From the NCBI GenBank assembly GCA_020152595.1, contig JAIGNY010000904.1, positions 228,501-292,500 on the forward strand: DNA of 64,000 nt, read 5' to 3'. This document shows, piece after piece, positions 27,201 to 42,200 of this stretch. Origin of the DNA: Chiridota heheva (Eukaryota; Echinodermata; Holothuroidea; Apodida; Chiridotidae). Below the pieces are notes generated by a model. It ran no database searches. It was not told the DNA's origin and saw only the letters and a list, made by a program, of their open reading frames with translations. The position numbers and the translations under genes are program-made. Positions within the stretch are counted from its first letter, which is position 1, and each line of letters starts with the position of its first letter.

Positions 27201-30200
27201 TTAAGTATCTCTTAAAATGTTAGTTTCTTTATGGCCTCAGAAATTATTGAAGTTTCCTTAGAAATCCTTTAATAATTGGAATTTCTTCAGAAAATGTAAT
27301 GTTTATAGAATCCAGGTTAACATTTCCTCAGAAGACAAACTGTAAGCTTTTGTTCATTCCTAATTTCCTTAGAGATTCATGTGGGATGGCAAATGGGAAA
27401 TAGTGTGGATGGCAAATGGAACATAGTGTAAATGGCAAATGGGACATAGTGTAGATGGCAAATGGGACATAGTGTGGATGGGACATAGTGTGGATGGCAA
27501 ATGGGACATAGTGTGAATGGCAAATGGGACAAAGTGTGGATGGCAAATGGGACATAGTGTGGATGGCAAATTGGACATAGTGTGGATGGCAAATGGGACA
27601 TAGTGTGGATGGCAAATGGGACATAATGTGGATGGCAAATGGGACATAGTGTGGATGGCAAATGGGACATAGTGTGGATGGCAAATGGGACATAGTGTGG
27701 ATGGAAAATGGGACAAAGTGTGGATAGCAAATGGGACATAGTGTGGATGGCAAATGGGACATAGTGTGGATGGCAAATGGGACATAGTGTGGATGGCAAA
27801 TGGGACATAGTGTGGATGGCAAATTGGACATAGTGTGGATGGCAAATGGGATATAGTGTTGGACGGCAAATGGGTCATAGTGTGGGATGGCATATGGGTC
27901 ATAGTGTGGGATGGTATATGGGTCATAGTGTGAGATGGTAGAGTGGGTGGAGGGTGGGATGTCATAGCTTCTTTTAAATGTACTTGTCTCTTTTGCTGGT
28001 AATGTGTATCTGTAGCTTCTGCATGCATGCCATGATTGTTTCTACCATTCTAATTAGTAAACATTTTTAAAGAATGAAATTGATGATGCACTAAGCTTTG
28101 GACCAGGTTTCATTTTATATTTTGGAAGGAAAATTCCTTGTTATAGTCAGAATAAATAGGTCACAAAATTTTTGCAAAACTCTTATTTGTTGAAAAATGA
28201 AACAAAATTATTTTGGGACAACAATTGCATATTTACTTTAGAAAGTGAGTCACACACATGTTGATTAATTAATTGTTTAATTGATTAATTAATTGTGGTT
28301 GTCCTTTCAGGCACCCAGCACATCCCTCTGTCTCTCCATCTTGGAGCTTCACGATGAACCTTTAGAGTGTGGCAGGAAGCTGCTGGAGTATGTGGAGAAA
28401 CTCTCTGAAAACTTGTGTCCAATTCAGCCTGGAGTCTCAAACCCAGAGGTGGATTACAATTTAGTCATAAGGTAAATTCAAATAGCTTTAAAATGTAGTA
28501 TCTCCTGAGCAAAACACTTTCTTCACATTGCTACTGCTTTCTATGATTTACAATGAATGTGTTAGTTTGCTTGTCAACAAGAAGTAATGAATATAATTTG
28601 GTAAACCCTTATTTGCAGCTTTTTGGTGCCAATGGAAAGGTGAGGAACTCTTTTGCCTGTGTGTTGGTCCATCTACCTAGTACACTTCTTCTATTCCTCC
28701 AATATTTTTCTACCTCTAACATAATTTAACCTCTCACAATTTGACCTTTGATGTCATGGTGCCGTTCAACCTCATCAAACAAACTATCAAGTCTACGTAA
28801 AGCATTGAATCATGACTTGAAACATGAAATGAAAGATATCACACAAGTGTCTGCATCTGCTATTTGTTGTGCATAGATAACCAGGATCTGTATCAATATT
28901 TGGAGTTAAAATGATTTTTTATCAATGAAAGTAAGTCGAGGAAAGTATTGTGACTTAACAGATGTATATGCTTTACTATGTGCACTGTGGCTGGTGCATT
29001 ATTGAGATTTTGTTGTTATATGTGAGGCCAAGCAAATTTTTCTCACACAATTGTAATCAAATTGGTTGTAAAAAAAAAAAAAATCATTTTCTTGCCATTC
29101 CCTAATTTACTCCTGTTTTCAAAGTTGCACATATTTTGCACAAATCTTTGTCAAAATTCAATTTCAGCATTGAGCAAGGGATCTTGCATTAGACCACAAG
29201 TGTAGGTGACAATAGTCTTGAGTAATATAGTTTTATGAAATGAGGAACTTTTATTGAATATGTGATGTCTGTATATTACAGCATGATGAGAAACCTGCTG
29301 TTGAATGCTAAGCTCAAATTTGTTCGTGGAGAATATGGGACTAGAGTGGAACAGTGCGACAGCTACCTCAGCAGAGTAGATCTACTCAAACTATTTGTTG
29401 CAGAAAACACAGCTGATATCCCTAGCATACAACAACTCACGCAGGCTGATAAAGCAAGGTGGGTGCAAATTATCTACATCTCATCAATGATCATTACATT
29501 GCATTCAAATTTACTTATAATTGAGTAACATGTTGGATGTTTCTCATGAATTGAGTGACATGTTGGATGTTTTTCATGAAATAAGTGACATGTTGGATGT
29601 TTCTCATGAATTAAGTGACATGTTGGATGTATCTCATGAATTGAGTGACATGTTGGATGTTTCTCATGAATTGAGTGACATGTTGGATGTTTCTCATTAA
29701 TTGAGTGACATGTTGAATGTTTCTCATGAATTGAGTGACATGTTGGATGTTTCTCATGGATTGAGTGACATGTTGGATGTTTTTCATGAATTAAGTGACA
29801 TGTTGGATGTTTTTCATGAATTAAGTGACATGTTGGATGTTTCTCATTAATTGAGTGTTAGTTGGATGTTTCTCATGAATTAAGTGACATGTTGGATGTT
29901 TCTCATTAATTGAGTGACATGTTGGATGTTTCTCATGAATTGAGTGACAAGTTGGATGTTTCTCATGAATTAAGTGATATGTTGGATGTTTCTCATGAAT
30001 TAAGTGACATGTTGGATGTTTCTCATGAATTGAGTGACATGTTGGATGTTTCTCATGAATTGAGTGACATGTTGGATGTTTCTCATGAATTGAGTGACAT
30101 GTTGGATGTTTCTCATGAATTAAGTGACATGTTGGATGTTTCTCATGAATTAAGTGACATGTTGGATGTTTCTCATGAATTGAGTGACATGTTGGATGTT

Positions 30201-33200
30201 TCTCATGAATTGAGTGACATGTTGGATGTTTCTCATGAATTGCAACTTCAGATTTTAATGCCTTTTGTATATATGTCCTGTGTTTGTGGTCAAAGATATC
30301 GCATCTTGTTTTGTTGGAATTAGGAGAACACTCTTGTTTGATATGCACCTTAAGAACTCTATTATTTTCAACATTTGCCTGTGTAACCTTAAAATTCATC
30401 AGCGGGTGCTTTTACTCTGTTTTAGTTTACCTTCTCTTGGGTTGCACATTTTTGTTTTTTAAGTTACGTTGAAAGAATTTGTCTTCATATATGACCTTTG
30501 CTGTCAACATACCATGAACCAATCATCTATGAATAGGATGGTGAAGGGACAGAATGAGAATAGCGCCACTTTAAAGGCCAGATAACCTTAGATGTGATTT
30601 TAGTCAAACTTGGTGCGGTTGTGCTGAATTGAAGAGTTTCGAGGTCATAAGAAGTTGACCTTATGAATATTCTTGAGGTGGTCCTTATATGGTTTTTGGT
30701 AACACAAATTTACTGGTTACTGGTTGTACTAATATTTTGTCTATCTAAGAATAAAAGTTCCCCAATTTTTAAGACACTTATTTCATTCTTTTGCATCAGA
30801 ACCTCAATGTATAGTTGTGTTCTGGTTAAACAGAAGTTAAGAGTTTAAAGACAGTTTTAATAATTAGTAACTGATTGCCAGTTTTGTATATTTTATAATG
30901 AAAAATTGACATGCCTTTGATGTTTCTCTCCATGTGTAGACAAGTGCGGGACAGATTGGTAATGGCGGAAAGGCTGTCTCTTGCCATGGAAGTATCCACC
31001 AAGTGTGGGGTGGATCCCTCAGCCGTGTGGTCTGCTTGGGGGTCAAGCTGTCTTCGAGCTGGTGATTATCAAACTGCCAGATCGAAATTTTCAAGAGTCT
31101 TAAAGGTACCTACATATTAAATAAATTGATGCAATAATTGCAGTGTATTGAGTTCTGCAAATCTTAACTATTTTTGTTATGAACTCATCATAGTAACATT
31201 TTAAAACACATCTCTGGGTGTGTTTTCATTCTCAGAATCATTGTTTGTAGGAAAGTAACAAACAACTTAAACCCTTAGTCTACCAAGGGTGTTCAAAACA
31301 CAGGTGGCATTTTAGGAAACATTTCACAATGAATACTTTTTCACAAATTTGATCGTCTTCATATTTTACTTTTACAACTTTTATTAGGGAAAACTAAGAT
31401 TTGAACTTTACACTGATGTACATAAGTTTCATGTCAAATGTTCAAGAGTTATGCAAATGGGTCACTATTTTGCATAGCTGGTGTCATAAAACTGCTATCT
31501 ATATGATATTTTGCTCTCTTGGGGCCAGTGACAATGGGTTTTTTTTTATATTATGTCTTAGGTATGAGCAAAATTTGATTAGATTTGAACAGTTTGACTT
31601 GTCTAAATAATTTTGACCAAAAATGAAATACAAATATTCTTTCTGCAAGTGTTGTTTTAATTTTTTTGAAAACAAATTCGTTTTGGTAATTTTCTTTACA
31701 AAAAAAGGAAAATTCTGTATTTTTACCTTTAATTTATGCAAGAAAAGAATCATTATAAACCCACACAAATTGGAAAGATTCAATGGAGTATTTTTAAATC
31801 ATACTAAAGTCATCCATATTTGACTTTGGTATGGTCCTATGATTATTTTTCAATTTGGTACATGAAAAATGCTGAATAATTCAGCATCAAGTAGATAGGT
31901 AAGGGTTAAGTAATAAAAAGCTAAGTTTTAGACAGGTGGATATTGTAATACATTGTCATCACAGGCTGTTTACATCTTATAATGAGTTTGATATTGATTA
32001 CTGCTGAGAAAACAGACAAAAACTTGATATTCTTTAACATTTAAAGTATTAGTTCATTGGTAAAGCAAGTTCATCTTAAATAAAAGAGGACTGAAAAAGA
32101 AACAAAATGGTGAAGAAACTACCTTAATATCTTATTATGTTATTCATTTTAAAGATCTGTCTCATTTGTGTTCCAATGACTGGTATGGAAAGTCTACTGT
32201 AAAAGACTGGGGGCATCATCCTCACTTTCTCAACAATTGTTAATGTATTTTAAAGAAAAGTACTTTAAACATTTTAAACAATTTATTTTTGTGTTTAAAA
32301 TTTCTTCAAGGGGTAAATAAATTTGACTTTACTGCTTTCTTGACATATCCTATGCTTTCTTGGTCACACAATCTCAAGAAGAACAAAAATTGAGTAGAAT
32401 ATGTGAGAATGTGATATCACAACTAGTCTGCTTTCAAGTAAGATAAACTTTCTTGACCACTAAACTAATCCTTTTCAGATCCCTTAAGATGTTGTAGAGG
32501 ATTATTTTGGATTTTCTTCTCTCTACCTTTAGCCTATTCATGACAAGAATGCTTCTTTGCCGCCATCTAAACTGTTGCAAGATATTATAGAATATTTGGA
32601 ATCTTCAACAGCACAGTCGATCAAAGTAAGTTATTTGGACATAATAATAATTTGGAAAATATTATAAACTTCTTTGGCTTCACAGACATTTGAAACCAAA
32701 GAGGGGGATAATGTAAGGTATGTTTGTGGTGATGTGGTATATATATTTAAACTGACTGTATACACAAGTGCTCTAATCCTTGTCTCAATTTGTGGATATT
32801 TCCGGATTTTGGTTTTTATTCTGGCTAAGTTTTACCATATTTTACATTATTTACATTTTTTGGCTGCATATTTTTATTTTGTTGTTTTCATTAGTTTCCT
32901 CAATTGTTAAATTTTTGTTGTTTTTTGTTTTTGCTGGTTTGTGTGGTATACTAACTCTATCCTACTATACACATTGTTGTTATAAGCTAGGCCTTGTGTT
33001 AGGCTTTGTTATTTTTTTTATTTTTTATTTCAGTGTATAGGCTTATGTGTTTAGTGTAGGCTAGTATATTGTGTGTTGAAGCTAAGGTTTTGTTGGGCCT
33101 ATTGTTCCTTTTTAGGTTGCTGCTTTTGGTTTTCTTGGCTTCTGTTAATTATATTGTATGATCATGAAGAGTTCAATTTGCTCTGATAGCTGTAATATGT

Positions 33201-36200
33201 TGGTTGATTTCCAGGAGTCCAATGTGACACAAAGTTTTGAGGAAGCTTTGGCTGATAGTTTTGTATTTGTCTGTTCAAAGTGTACAAGGTTAAAGGCTTT
33301 TGAGTTTAGACTTTCTAGTTGTAGTTGTATCATTGAAAAGGTTGATGCTAGTGTGCAGACTGAGTTTTGTGGCTTAGATGTGGGTAGTCAGACATGTGAT
33401 GTTGATAGTTTTTTGGGTGAGAAATTTGATAGGTTTCTGTTCGGGTAGATAGTCTTGGATCAGATTCTATTGACATGCCTGATATAGGGTTGTCTGTAGT
33501 TGTTGATTGTACAAGTACCATTGGTCGTGAGGTTGTTGACTCATTTTGTATGTTGCCTGTGGATTCTGTTAGGCATAAGGTGTTGTGGATAGGGGATTCA
33601 CTTGTAAGGCTATGTTGACACAGAGTTTTGTGGAGTAGATCATAGTAGAATAATTAGGGTGTGTCCTCCAGGGGCTAGGGTTTGATGATGTTAGTTCTCC
33701 TGTTGAGATTTATGTAAGGGTGAAGATACCATCTTAGTTTCAGTAAGTACAAATTATATTTTAAGGAGAAATGTAGATTCTGTTAGGCGTAGTTTCATGG
33801 ATTTGTTATTCATGTTGAAGAACACAGGTTGTAAGGTTTTAGTTGTTGGTCTGTTGCCGCGTAAGGTTAGTTCCTTCATGATAGATAAGATGTTGATCAA
33901 TAGTTGGCTAGAGAGTATTTGTCATTTATTTGAGTTCAGTTTGTATATTTATGGCATAAGTTTGAATCTCTGGTTGATTGGTTTATGAGAGATGGTTTGC
34001 ATTTAACTAGGAATGGTGCTCGTATTCTTGCTAGGGGTGTCAATAGGGCAATTAAGAAGGTTCTGAGTCCTTTAAGCTAGTCACAGGGGTGAGAGTTTAA
34101 ACCCACCTGTCAGGCATGTTTCTGGGGATAGGGGTTGTTCTAGTGGTAGAATTAAAGTTATGTTTTCAAATGTTTGTAGCATTTTGAATAAGCATGATGA
34201 GCTGCTGGCTGAAGTTTCAATTAGTAGACCTGCTATAATTGGTATTACTGAGAGTTGGATTTATAGTGAAATTAGTGATTCAGGAGTACATATTCCAGGC
34301 TACTCAGTTTTTAGGAAAGACAGATTAGATACTCTCATTGGTAGAGGAGGTGGTGTTTTATTGCTTGTGAAAGACAATTTTAATTGTATAGATAGGACTG
34401 CTCAGTTTTCTTTTGGTTTTTCAAATTGCCTATGGTGTCAGCTTATTGTTGATGGTGATGTTGGTAGTTCAGTGGTTGTTAGTGTTGTGTACAGATCACC
34501 AAATTCTAGTCCTAATAACAATCAGAAATTGCTTGACTGCTTCAGGAAAGTTGCTTCTAGGAGGGTTATTGTTTTCAGACATTTATTGGAATCATTGTAC
34601 TAGGGGTCCACATGGTATAAAGATTATCTGTAAGTTGTATCCGACTGTTTTTTACCCAGCATGCATTGTTTCCCACGGGTGGTAGTAATTTTCTTGATTT
34701 GATTTTCAGTAGTGAAGAAAGTATGATTAGAAAATGTGCTAAGTAGTGGTAAGGTAGGGTGTAGTGATCATGACCTCATTAGTTTTGATCTGTATTGTTT
34801 CACCAAGGTTTCTCCAGCTAATAAACTGGTTTTAGATTTTAAGAATGCTGACTTTGCTGCACTTCAAGATGGATAATTTGTCATTCGATTGGACTTCTTT
34901 GCTTTGTGACTTAGATCTTTCTAAAGCATGGGATTGGTTTGTCTCATAAAAGAAAGTCTGTAGGCATAATCGACCAGTATCGATGTCTCGTAAGGTTTTT
35001 GTGGGCTGTTCGGAAAAAGAAGAAGTTCTTTTAAACACAGTGGGTGTCCTGCGGAGCTTGCTAAGTATAAGAATCATGAAAAGTTCACAAAGGTTTGATA
35101 AGAGATACTAATGTTTTTGAAAAATGTTTGTCCAAAGAGGTTAAGATTAATTCTAAGTCGTTTCATTCTTATGTTCACTCAAAGCAAAAAAAAATGCCAG
35201 AAGGTTGTTGGTCCCCTTCAGGGTAATGACGGTGTTACTATCAGTAGTGGTCAGGATATGACTGAGATTTTGAATGACTACTTTGCGTCTGTTTTTACTA
35301 AGGAGTCCCTTAATGATGATGTTGTGGATTATCTTAATGTGTACTCTCGAGTATCCATTAAGGATGTTGATTTTTCAGCTGGTGTTATGTCTAAGAAGTT
35401 AAAGGGTTTGAATTCAAATAAAGCACCCGGTCCAGATGGTTACATCCTGCTGTCTTATGAGTGTTCTGCTGTTCTTTCTGTTCCCCTTAGTATTATCTTT
35501 TTAAAGTGTTTTGATGTTGGTGTTGTGGAGAATTGCTAATGTCACACCTTTAAAAAAAAAAATGGTGATCACAGTTTTGCCCTGCAAGTATTAGCCAGTG
35601 AGTCTTACTAGTGTTGTGTGCAAGGTCATGGAGTCCATTGTTGAGGATGTTGTACTAGATTATTTACTGGTCACTCGTTTGTTGAATTTGTCCCAGCATG
35701 GGTTCTACCTAAGAGGTCTTGTGTTTCTAATTTGTTGGAGTTTCTTGATGATGTTACTGGATGTTATCTGTTTAGATTTCCAAAAAGCATTTGATAAAGT
35801 CCCATTAGGCAGATTCAGGATGAAAACAAGAGCACTTGGTGTGGAGGGAAAGTGCCAGTTGGATATATATTCTTGGTTAGTTGATAGGTCACAAAGAGTA
35901 TTTGTTAATGGTGAAGTATCTCCATGGAAGAAGGTTACAAGTGATGTTCCTTGGGGTTCTGTATTCTTCATTAATGATATTGAAGTTTCCTTTGGCTTCA
36001 GGATTTGTAAATTTGCTGATGACACTAAGCTCCACAGGATTTTTGATGATGCTAGGGATTCTTCACTTTTGCAAACTGATCTGCATAAGTTGGTTTCTTG
36101 GTCGCAAATTTGGCAGATGTCATTTAATGTTGATAAATGCAAAGTTTTTTATTTTGGTCAGAGCAATTTGGCTTTTAATTACTGCATGAATGGTTAAAAT

Positions 36201-39200
36201 CTTGGTTGTGTTAATCAAGAAAGGGATCTAGGTGTTGTCATTACTAGCAGTCTGAAGCCTTCTAAACAGTGTGCTTTAGTAGCTGCATGAGAAAATAGGA
36301 TGCTTGGTTTGATTATAAAAAAGAAATGTTTTCTTGGTAGAGAGTTTGTTCGTAATTTGTATAAGCAGTTAGTCAGGCCTTACCTTGAGTGTACTATTCT
36401 GGCTTGGAGTCCCTTTTATGAGAAGGATAAGTTCATTTTGGAGCAGGTTCAGCGAAGAGCCACTAGACTTATTTCCAAAGTAAGAAATCTCTCTTATGAA
36501 GCTAGGTTGCAAATTCTTGGTTTGACCACACTTGAGTTGAGAAGAGTACATAGGGATATGATTCAGGTTTTTAAATTCCTATCTGTAGTGATGCTTTGAC
36601 TTCCTGTTATTTCTTGCATTTTTCAATTCAATCCTCATGTGACATGTGGTAGCAGTTTGAAGTTGACCAGACTTTTCATGGATAGATATTCGGCGTTTTA
36701 GCTTCTCGCAAAGAATTGGTAATGAGTGGAGTGATTTGTTTTGAGTGGGTGCTTAGCTCCAATTCTGTTTGCAATTTCAAAGTCAACATTCATGGTTCTC
36801 TGGGCGTCCTTTATTATTATTTTTTGTTTTGTTTTGTGGTGGTGGTGGTGTTAGTTTGGACTTTCTATGGGGTGACTAACCCTTCTAAGCCCGTCATCTT
36901 GTTATGTTATAACGAAGATATGAATAGGCTTGTGAAATTAAAGATGGGGATAATGTAAGGTATGTTATTGGTAATGAAAATATAAATAGGTTTGTGAAAA
37001 TGATTCAATCACCTCATCTATTTGCCAGTGGAAACAAAGGTCTTGAGATAGATTTTGAGTGCTCTAAATGTTTTATTTGCTGAAAGTGGAGAGCTGGGAT
37101 TTTGCAAGGACAGAGAGTAAATTAAATCACTTAGAAATATTTTGAGGTATGTATCTGAAGACAGGTCAGGGATTGCCCCATGGTCAAGCATAAGCATGAA
37201 TGTGCAGATGTGATTTTGAGGTACATATCTGAAGACATGTCAGGGACAGTCAAGCTTTGCCCCATGGTCAAGCATAAGCATGAATGTGCAGATGTGATGT
37301 CACACTATTTAAGCCTGTTACCAATTATTTGTATATGTCTATAAGTCTCTCAGAGCTCTGGAGCAGAATAACTTTTTGTAAGAATCAACATGTTTTTTCA
37401 TCAATATAATTTTTAATTGTCCTCTATCATTTAACATGTACATTGAATATTCTTTTAATCAAACTGACAGTGTATATTACAGTGAATCTTATATTACAGC
37501 AAATCTTGTACATCATTGATATAATTCAGTTTTGTTGGACACTTTCTCATCCCTTCCAAATTGCATATACACATCAATTCCTTCAGAAATTTTGCAATTA
37601 ATATCACGATCCTTCTCTTTTGCAGGCTCAAGATATCCTGAACACGTCTTCAACATCCATCAGAGAGTTCATTGCCATGCCTCAGAGGGTAGGAATTCAT
37701 ATCATACAAAAGTTTCTTTACCAAGCTGTATTAAATGCACAAAGTAAATGCATGTATTTTGTTTGTAATGGAAACAGTCCAAATTTTCTTTGCTGCTAAT
37801 GGTATATGGATGGGTGTACGCATTGCAACCAAAATGATTAAAAATCGTTTGATAACAAAAGATTTCTCAAAGTCAGTCATTATTTGTCAATCTTGAAGCG
37901 TTTGAAACTAGTTCACAATATATATATTTGTGATGTATCCAGTGCTTTGTAATCCTCTGTCTGCTTCATGCTATCAATAGCTCACTGACAGTTAGCATAG
38001 CATAGCAAGGTTTAACGGTTAGAAAGCATTCAGTGCTGGACATTATATCAAGACGGCCAAGGCCTTTGATAACCAGTTGTGAACTCACTGTTGCAGACCT
38101 ACCGGGATACGAACCCGGGATGTGCGGGTGAGAGGACAAAGCATTGACCACTACACCATGGTGTTAAATGTTTCTTCAAGTGGAAAAGACATTCTCAGAG
38201 ACTTGGACCAAAGAAGCACAAGCAGCGAAAAGTACAAATATTTTGAACTGCTTTCCATGCAGTTCATGCAATGCTAGTTCTGCATACATCAAACACTGCC
38301 ATAACTTACAGAACCTGCATTAAAGACTGCTTTTTTCAGACTTGCTCATTTTGAGTGGATTTCATTATTGTTCCTTCCACAGAGGAGTAGTAATGCCAAT
38401 CTTCAGACTCTGCCTATGAAGGAATGCCTCTTCTACATAACCACTTATGCCTCACATCTCACAGCAGTGCAATTCTACATGAAACATGGCCTCCTATCCG
38501 TTGCTATGGAGTACATCACCAACAATGTAAGTGGAGAAAAGTTTCTTCTTTACGTCGACTAAACTGGTCTGTAAATGGTAGGAAAGGTCCAACATTGTGA
38601 GATGCTGGAGGTAGCTGTTTGAATGTTAGGTAAAAGGATGGTTGTGTTAAGTTTATTTCCTGTGTCTTTTTATCAATGTATTGTCCTCTCTATAATGAGA
38701 AAACTGTTTTCTTTAAAATGAGGAAGGCATTATTTTTGTTCACAAATAGAAATAAATATCTCAAATTTTCATTCAGTTTTTTTTCTCTTCAGCTGGGTTG
38801 ACCTCAGTTTTCCCCTCGGTATGGGAATCAATAAAAGTTCATTGTTGAACTTTATGAAAATTAAACATTAATTAAACCTGGTGGTAAGTTTAGCTAGATT
38901 TTTAAAATTCTGCTAAAAATCAGGAAAATGTCAAAAAGTTGCATCAAAATTAGATAGAAATTAACCATCTTAAAGCTATTTGGATTTACAGACCTAATTA
39001 TTCGAGAAAATGTTCAGATTTCTGATGACCAAATAACACAGTAATCTTATGTAGGCTTAGAGCATAAAAATCAACCATGGCTATTATAAGAAGAACACCA
39101 AGCAGACATAAAATGGGATTTTGAGGAAATCACAAATATGTAGAAGTAAATGGAAAGCTGTTAAAACTAGATTTTAAGCGTTGAAAAGAGTGAAATATTC

Positions 39201-42200
39201 TAGGATTGTTGAGCAATTTAAGGTGACATCTATTGATATCTCTCTTTCAATTGTAGTCCATTAAATGTTCTACCACAGAAGAGATGCAAAAGACTCTCTA
39301 GCACAGTTTGGTGTCATAGAAGTCATTAGTAGCTGCATATGAAGATTAAAACTGATGGAATTATGCCAGAATCAACTTTATAAATTTGGCTTACAGTAAA
39401 CAATTATGAATCTTTGATCAGACCTAACATGGAACTGAAATCAAGCTTTTTGTATGGAATTCAAAGATTTTTCATTTTTTTTCTGAATATGAACAAATAA
39501 TGACAGACATGATGCATTCAACAGAGCACAGTCATTTAGTGGTATATGCATTTTCTTACACAGCATTGCACAAGTGAGGTTTTCTTGGAGGGCATCTACC
39601 TACCTTGTTTGAGGCAGGGGAAGCTAGGTCTCCTGGAGCAACACCTATCCCATCTGGACCCAAGCTTGGAGAATTGGAACCAGTACCTTACCTCTGTATG
39701 TCAATATCTCAATAAACACAAGCTCAACCATGTGCTTTACAAGATGCAGCTATTCATGAAGGTGGGGTTTTCAAATACATTTTGGTATATGATGGTATTT
39801 TTTTTTCAATGTTGCTGCATCGAAAGTGTGGAACAGTCACCTGTGCGGCTCACAGCAGCTTGGGAACTTTTCCAGGACAAATTCTGATTGATTCATATTA
39901 GATAGTGTCATGCACATTTAAGATTTATAGTCATGTTTATTTGACATATTTTTGGTTGTTTTTGCAAAGGGCTCTAAGCATTGGTGAATACCATCCAACA
40001 CTATATCTAAGTATCAATGTTATTATTATATGTATATGATAAGAATTTATGACATACTGTATTCATAGTCGACAAAGTAGTATTGTATGTTGCCATGTTT
40101 TAAAAAGCAAACTAGTAGGAGCTGATCAGTTGTTTGCATAATTATGTTCCCTAATGATTAACATGATTTTGTAGGACACAGTGAATTTTTGAAGATGTTC
40201 ATGAATCTCATTCTTGTTATTTCAGGATTTTGTAAGGGCAGCTATGACATGCATTAACTTCTTCCAAAGTGGAGCAAAGACATACACAGACCTGCATGAT
40301 CAGCTGCATTATGTGAACTATGCAAAAGATCACCTTCAAACCATGCTGGACAAGAAAGAATGGGCAGGTGCCATTAGAGGGTGGAGCGAGGGAAGTGCCA
40401 GGATGACTCTTTCACCATCACAGCTTACAAAGTAAGTTTCTTGTTCATACATCCATCTCACCTCACCTAAAAAACGTTATAAGTTTACAGACTTACAACG
40501 TGCAGTGGAAGGTCATCAAAACGTCAATAGTTGTGGCAAATGATAATAAATTATCAAATCTTTTCAGGAACCTTTGAATCTATAGCAGATAATTTACAGA
40601 AGCATCAAGTTAAAATTAAAGGGGAAGGGAAGGCTTTTAGCTCTCCCTTTTCAATACATGTGGACAATCTTTCTTGTCTTGCAGGCATCCTTGGCAGGTC
40701 ATAGGAGTTTTAGATTAGTGTGAGGTTCAACATTAGTCTGTGTGATATTCCAGACGGAGTTAGAATTAATGATAAATTTCCCGTGGTTCCAACTGAATGT
40801 GTCCTAAATCTTCCGCGAAAAATTGTGGAAGAAAAAGTGCAATGAATTGTCATTTGCTTTTATTTTTTATCTATTGGACTCTTTTTCTTCTTAATTTTTT
40901 TCAAATGACAAAATAACATGAAGTTTGTAAATATTGAAAAAGTTGTCTTTGTTATCGTCCCATCTTTTTATGAATAAAATATTTCTTACCACGAACTCCC
41001 GTTTATAACCACCAGAACTGTAGATTGTTTCCAACTACTATTCCAGATAACTGAAATCTTTCTGTAATTTCCACAGATCTTGTCCTTAAACACTAAGTTA
41101 CAATCCACGCTCAAATGCCACCAATTCTTCTTTTCTCATTGGCAATCAGTTAACTAAGTTTCATACAAATCATCTCATATTCATCTTTATGACATTCCAC
41201 CAGCTAAATAGAGTTGAGAATATAACTTCCTCCATGGTGGAGGTAGAAAGTCATAGGAATTAGCTGCTTAATTGTATTACATAATCCTGACTTAATTCAA
41301 TTTCTTACTTAATATTTTACAGACATATGAATACAATTACTATCCAGATAGAGGTCACTAAGTTTCTGTACCGTGCCCAGTTTGGCAAAGGGAACCCCAT
41401 CAAGAAAGACGACACCCTCTTCACACCTGTACAGGGTTCAACACCTAAACTGCCAACACTTTTTGGGAACAGCAGGGAGAAAGCTGAAGTTGCTCATAGG
41501 GTAAGTGTCATTTCAGATTGCTAAATACTGCATTCTTATATACGTGTAGCCTGCTCTTTGACATTTTGATGAAGGTTCAGCCCATTTCAAATATGGATCA
41601 GCAATATCTGCAAAAGTAGTTTACATAATGTCAAATGGCCAAAATTTACAGGTCCAAAATGGACCAATCATATATCGGGGAATCTTATTGACCAATCAAG
41701 TACTGGGGGATTCTTGGCTCTCTGCACAATTCATGCACATTATAGGGTCAAGCGAATTAAAAATATTTCCAAATATGCTCATCATACATGTATTATACAT
41801 GAAGCTAATACGCGTGTGTGTTGTTGCTTGTAACTCTTCCTCTAGCAACTTCAGCTGATTGGTTTGAGTAACAAAGGAAACACTCCCCAGGAGTTGATTG
41901 GTTGGGTAACAAAGGAAACACTCCCCAGGGGTTGATTGGTTGAGTAACAAAGGAAAAACTCCCCAGGAATTGATTTTTTGGGTAACAAAGGAAACAATCA
42001 CCAGGAGTTGATTGGTTGGGTAACAATGGCACTCTCCAGGAGTTGATTGGTTGGGTAACAAAGGAAACACTCACCAGGAGATGATTGGTTGGGTAACAAT
42101 GGCACTCCCAGGAGTTGATTGGTTGGATAACAAAGGAAAACTCCCCAGGAGTGATTGGTTGGGTAACAAAGGAAACATTTCCTAGTAGTTGATTGGTTGA

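Noticed and set aside
27328-28028. Minus-strand frames repeating PSTLCPICHPHYVPFA
   Set aside because: Translation of the 21-bp minisatellite in intron 20, with similar open frames in all three minus phases.
29821-30399. Minus-strand frame repeating IHEKHPTCHS and plus-strand frame repeating SDMLDVSHEL
   Set aside because: Translations of the 30-bp minisatellite in intron 22.
38085-38165. Functional tRNA-Glu gene on the minus strand
   Set aside because: A and B boxes are good, but the acceptor stem does not pair convincingly and a SINE-like tail follows.
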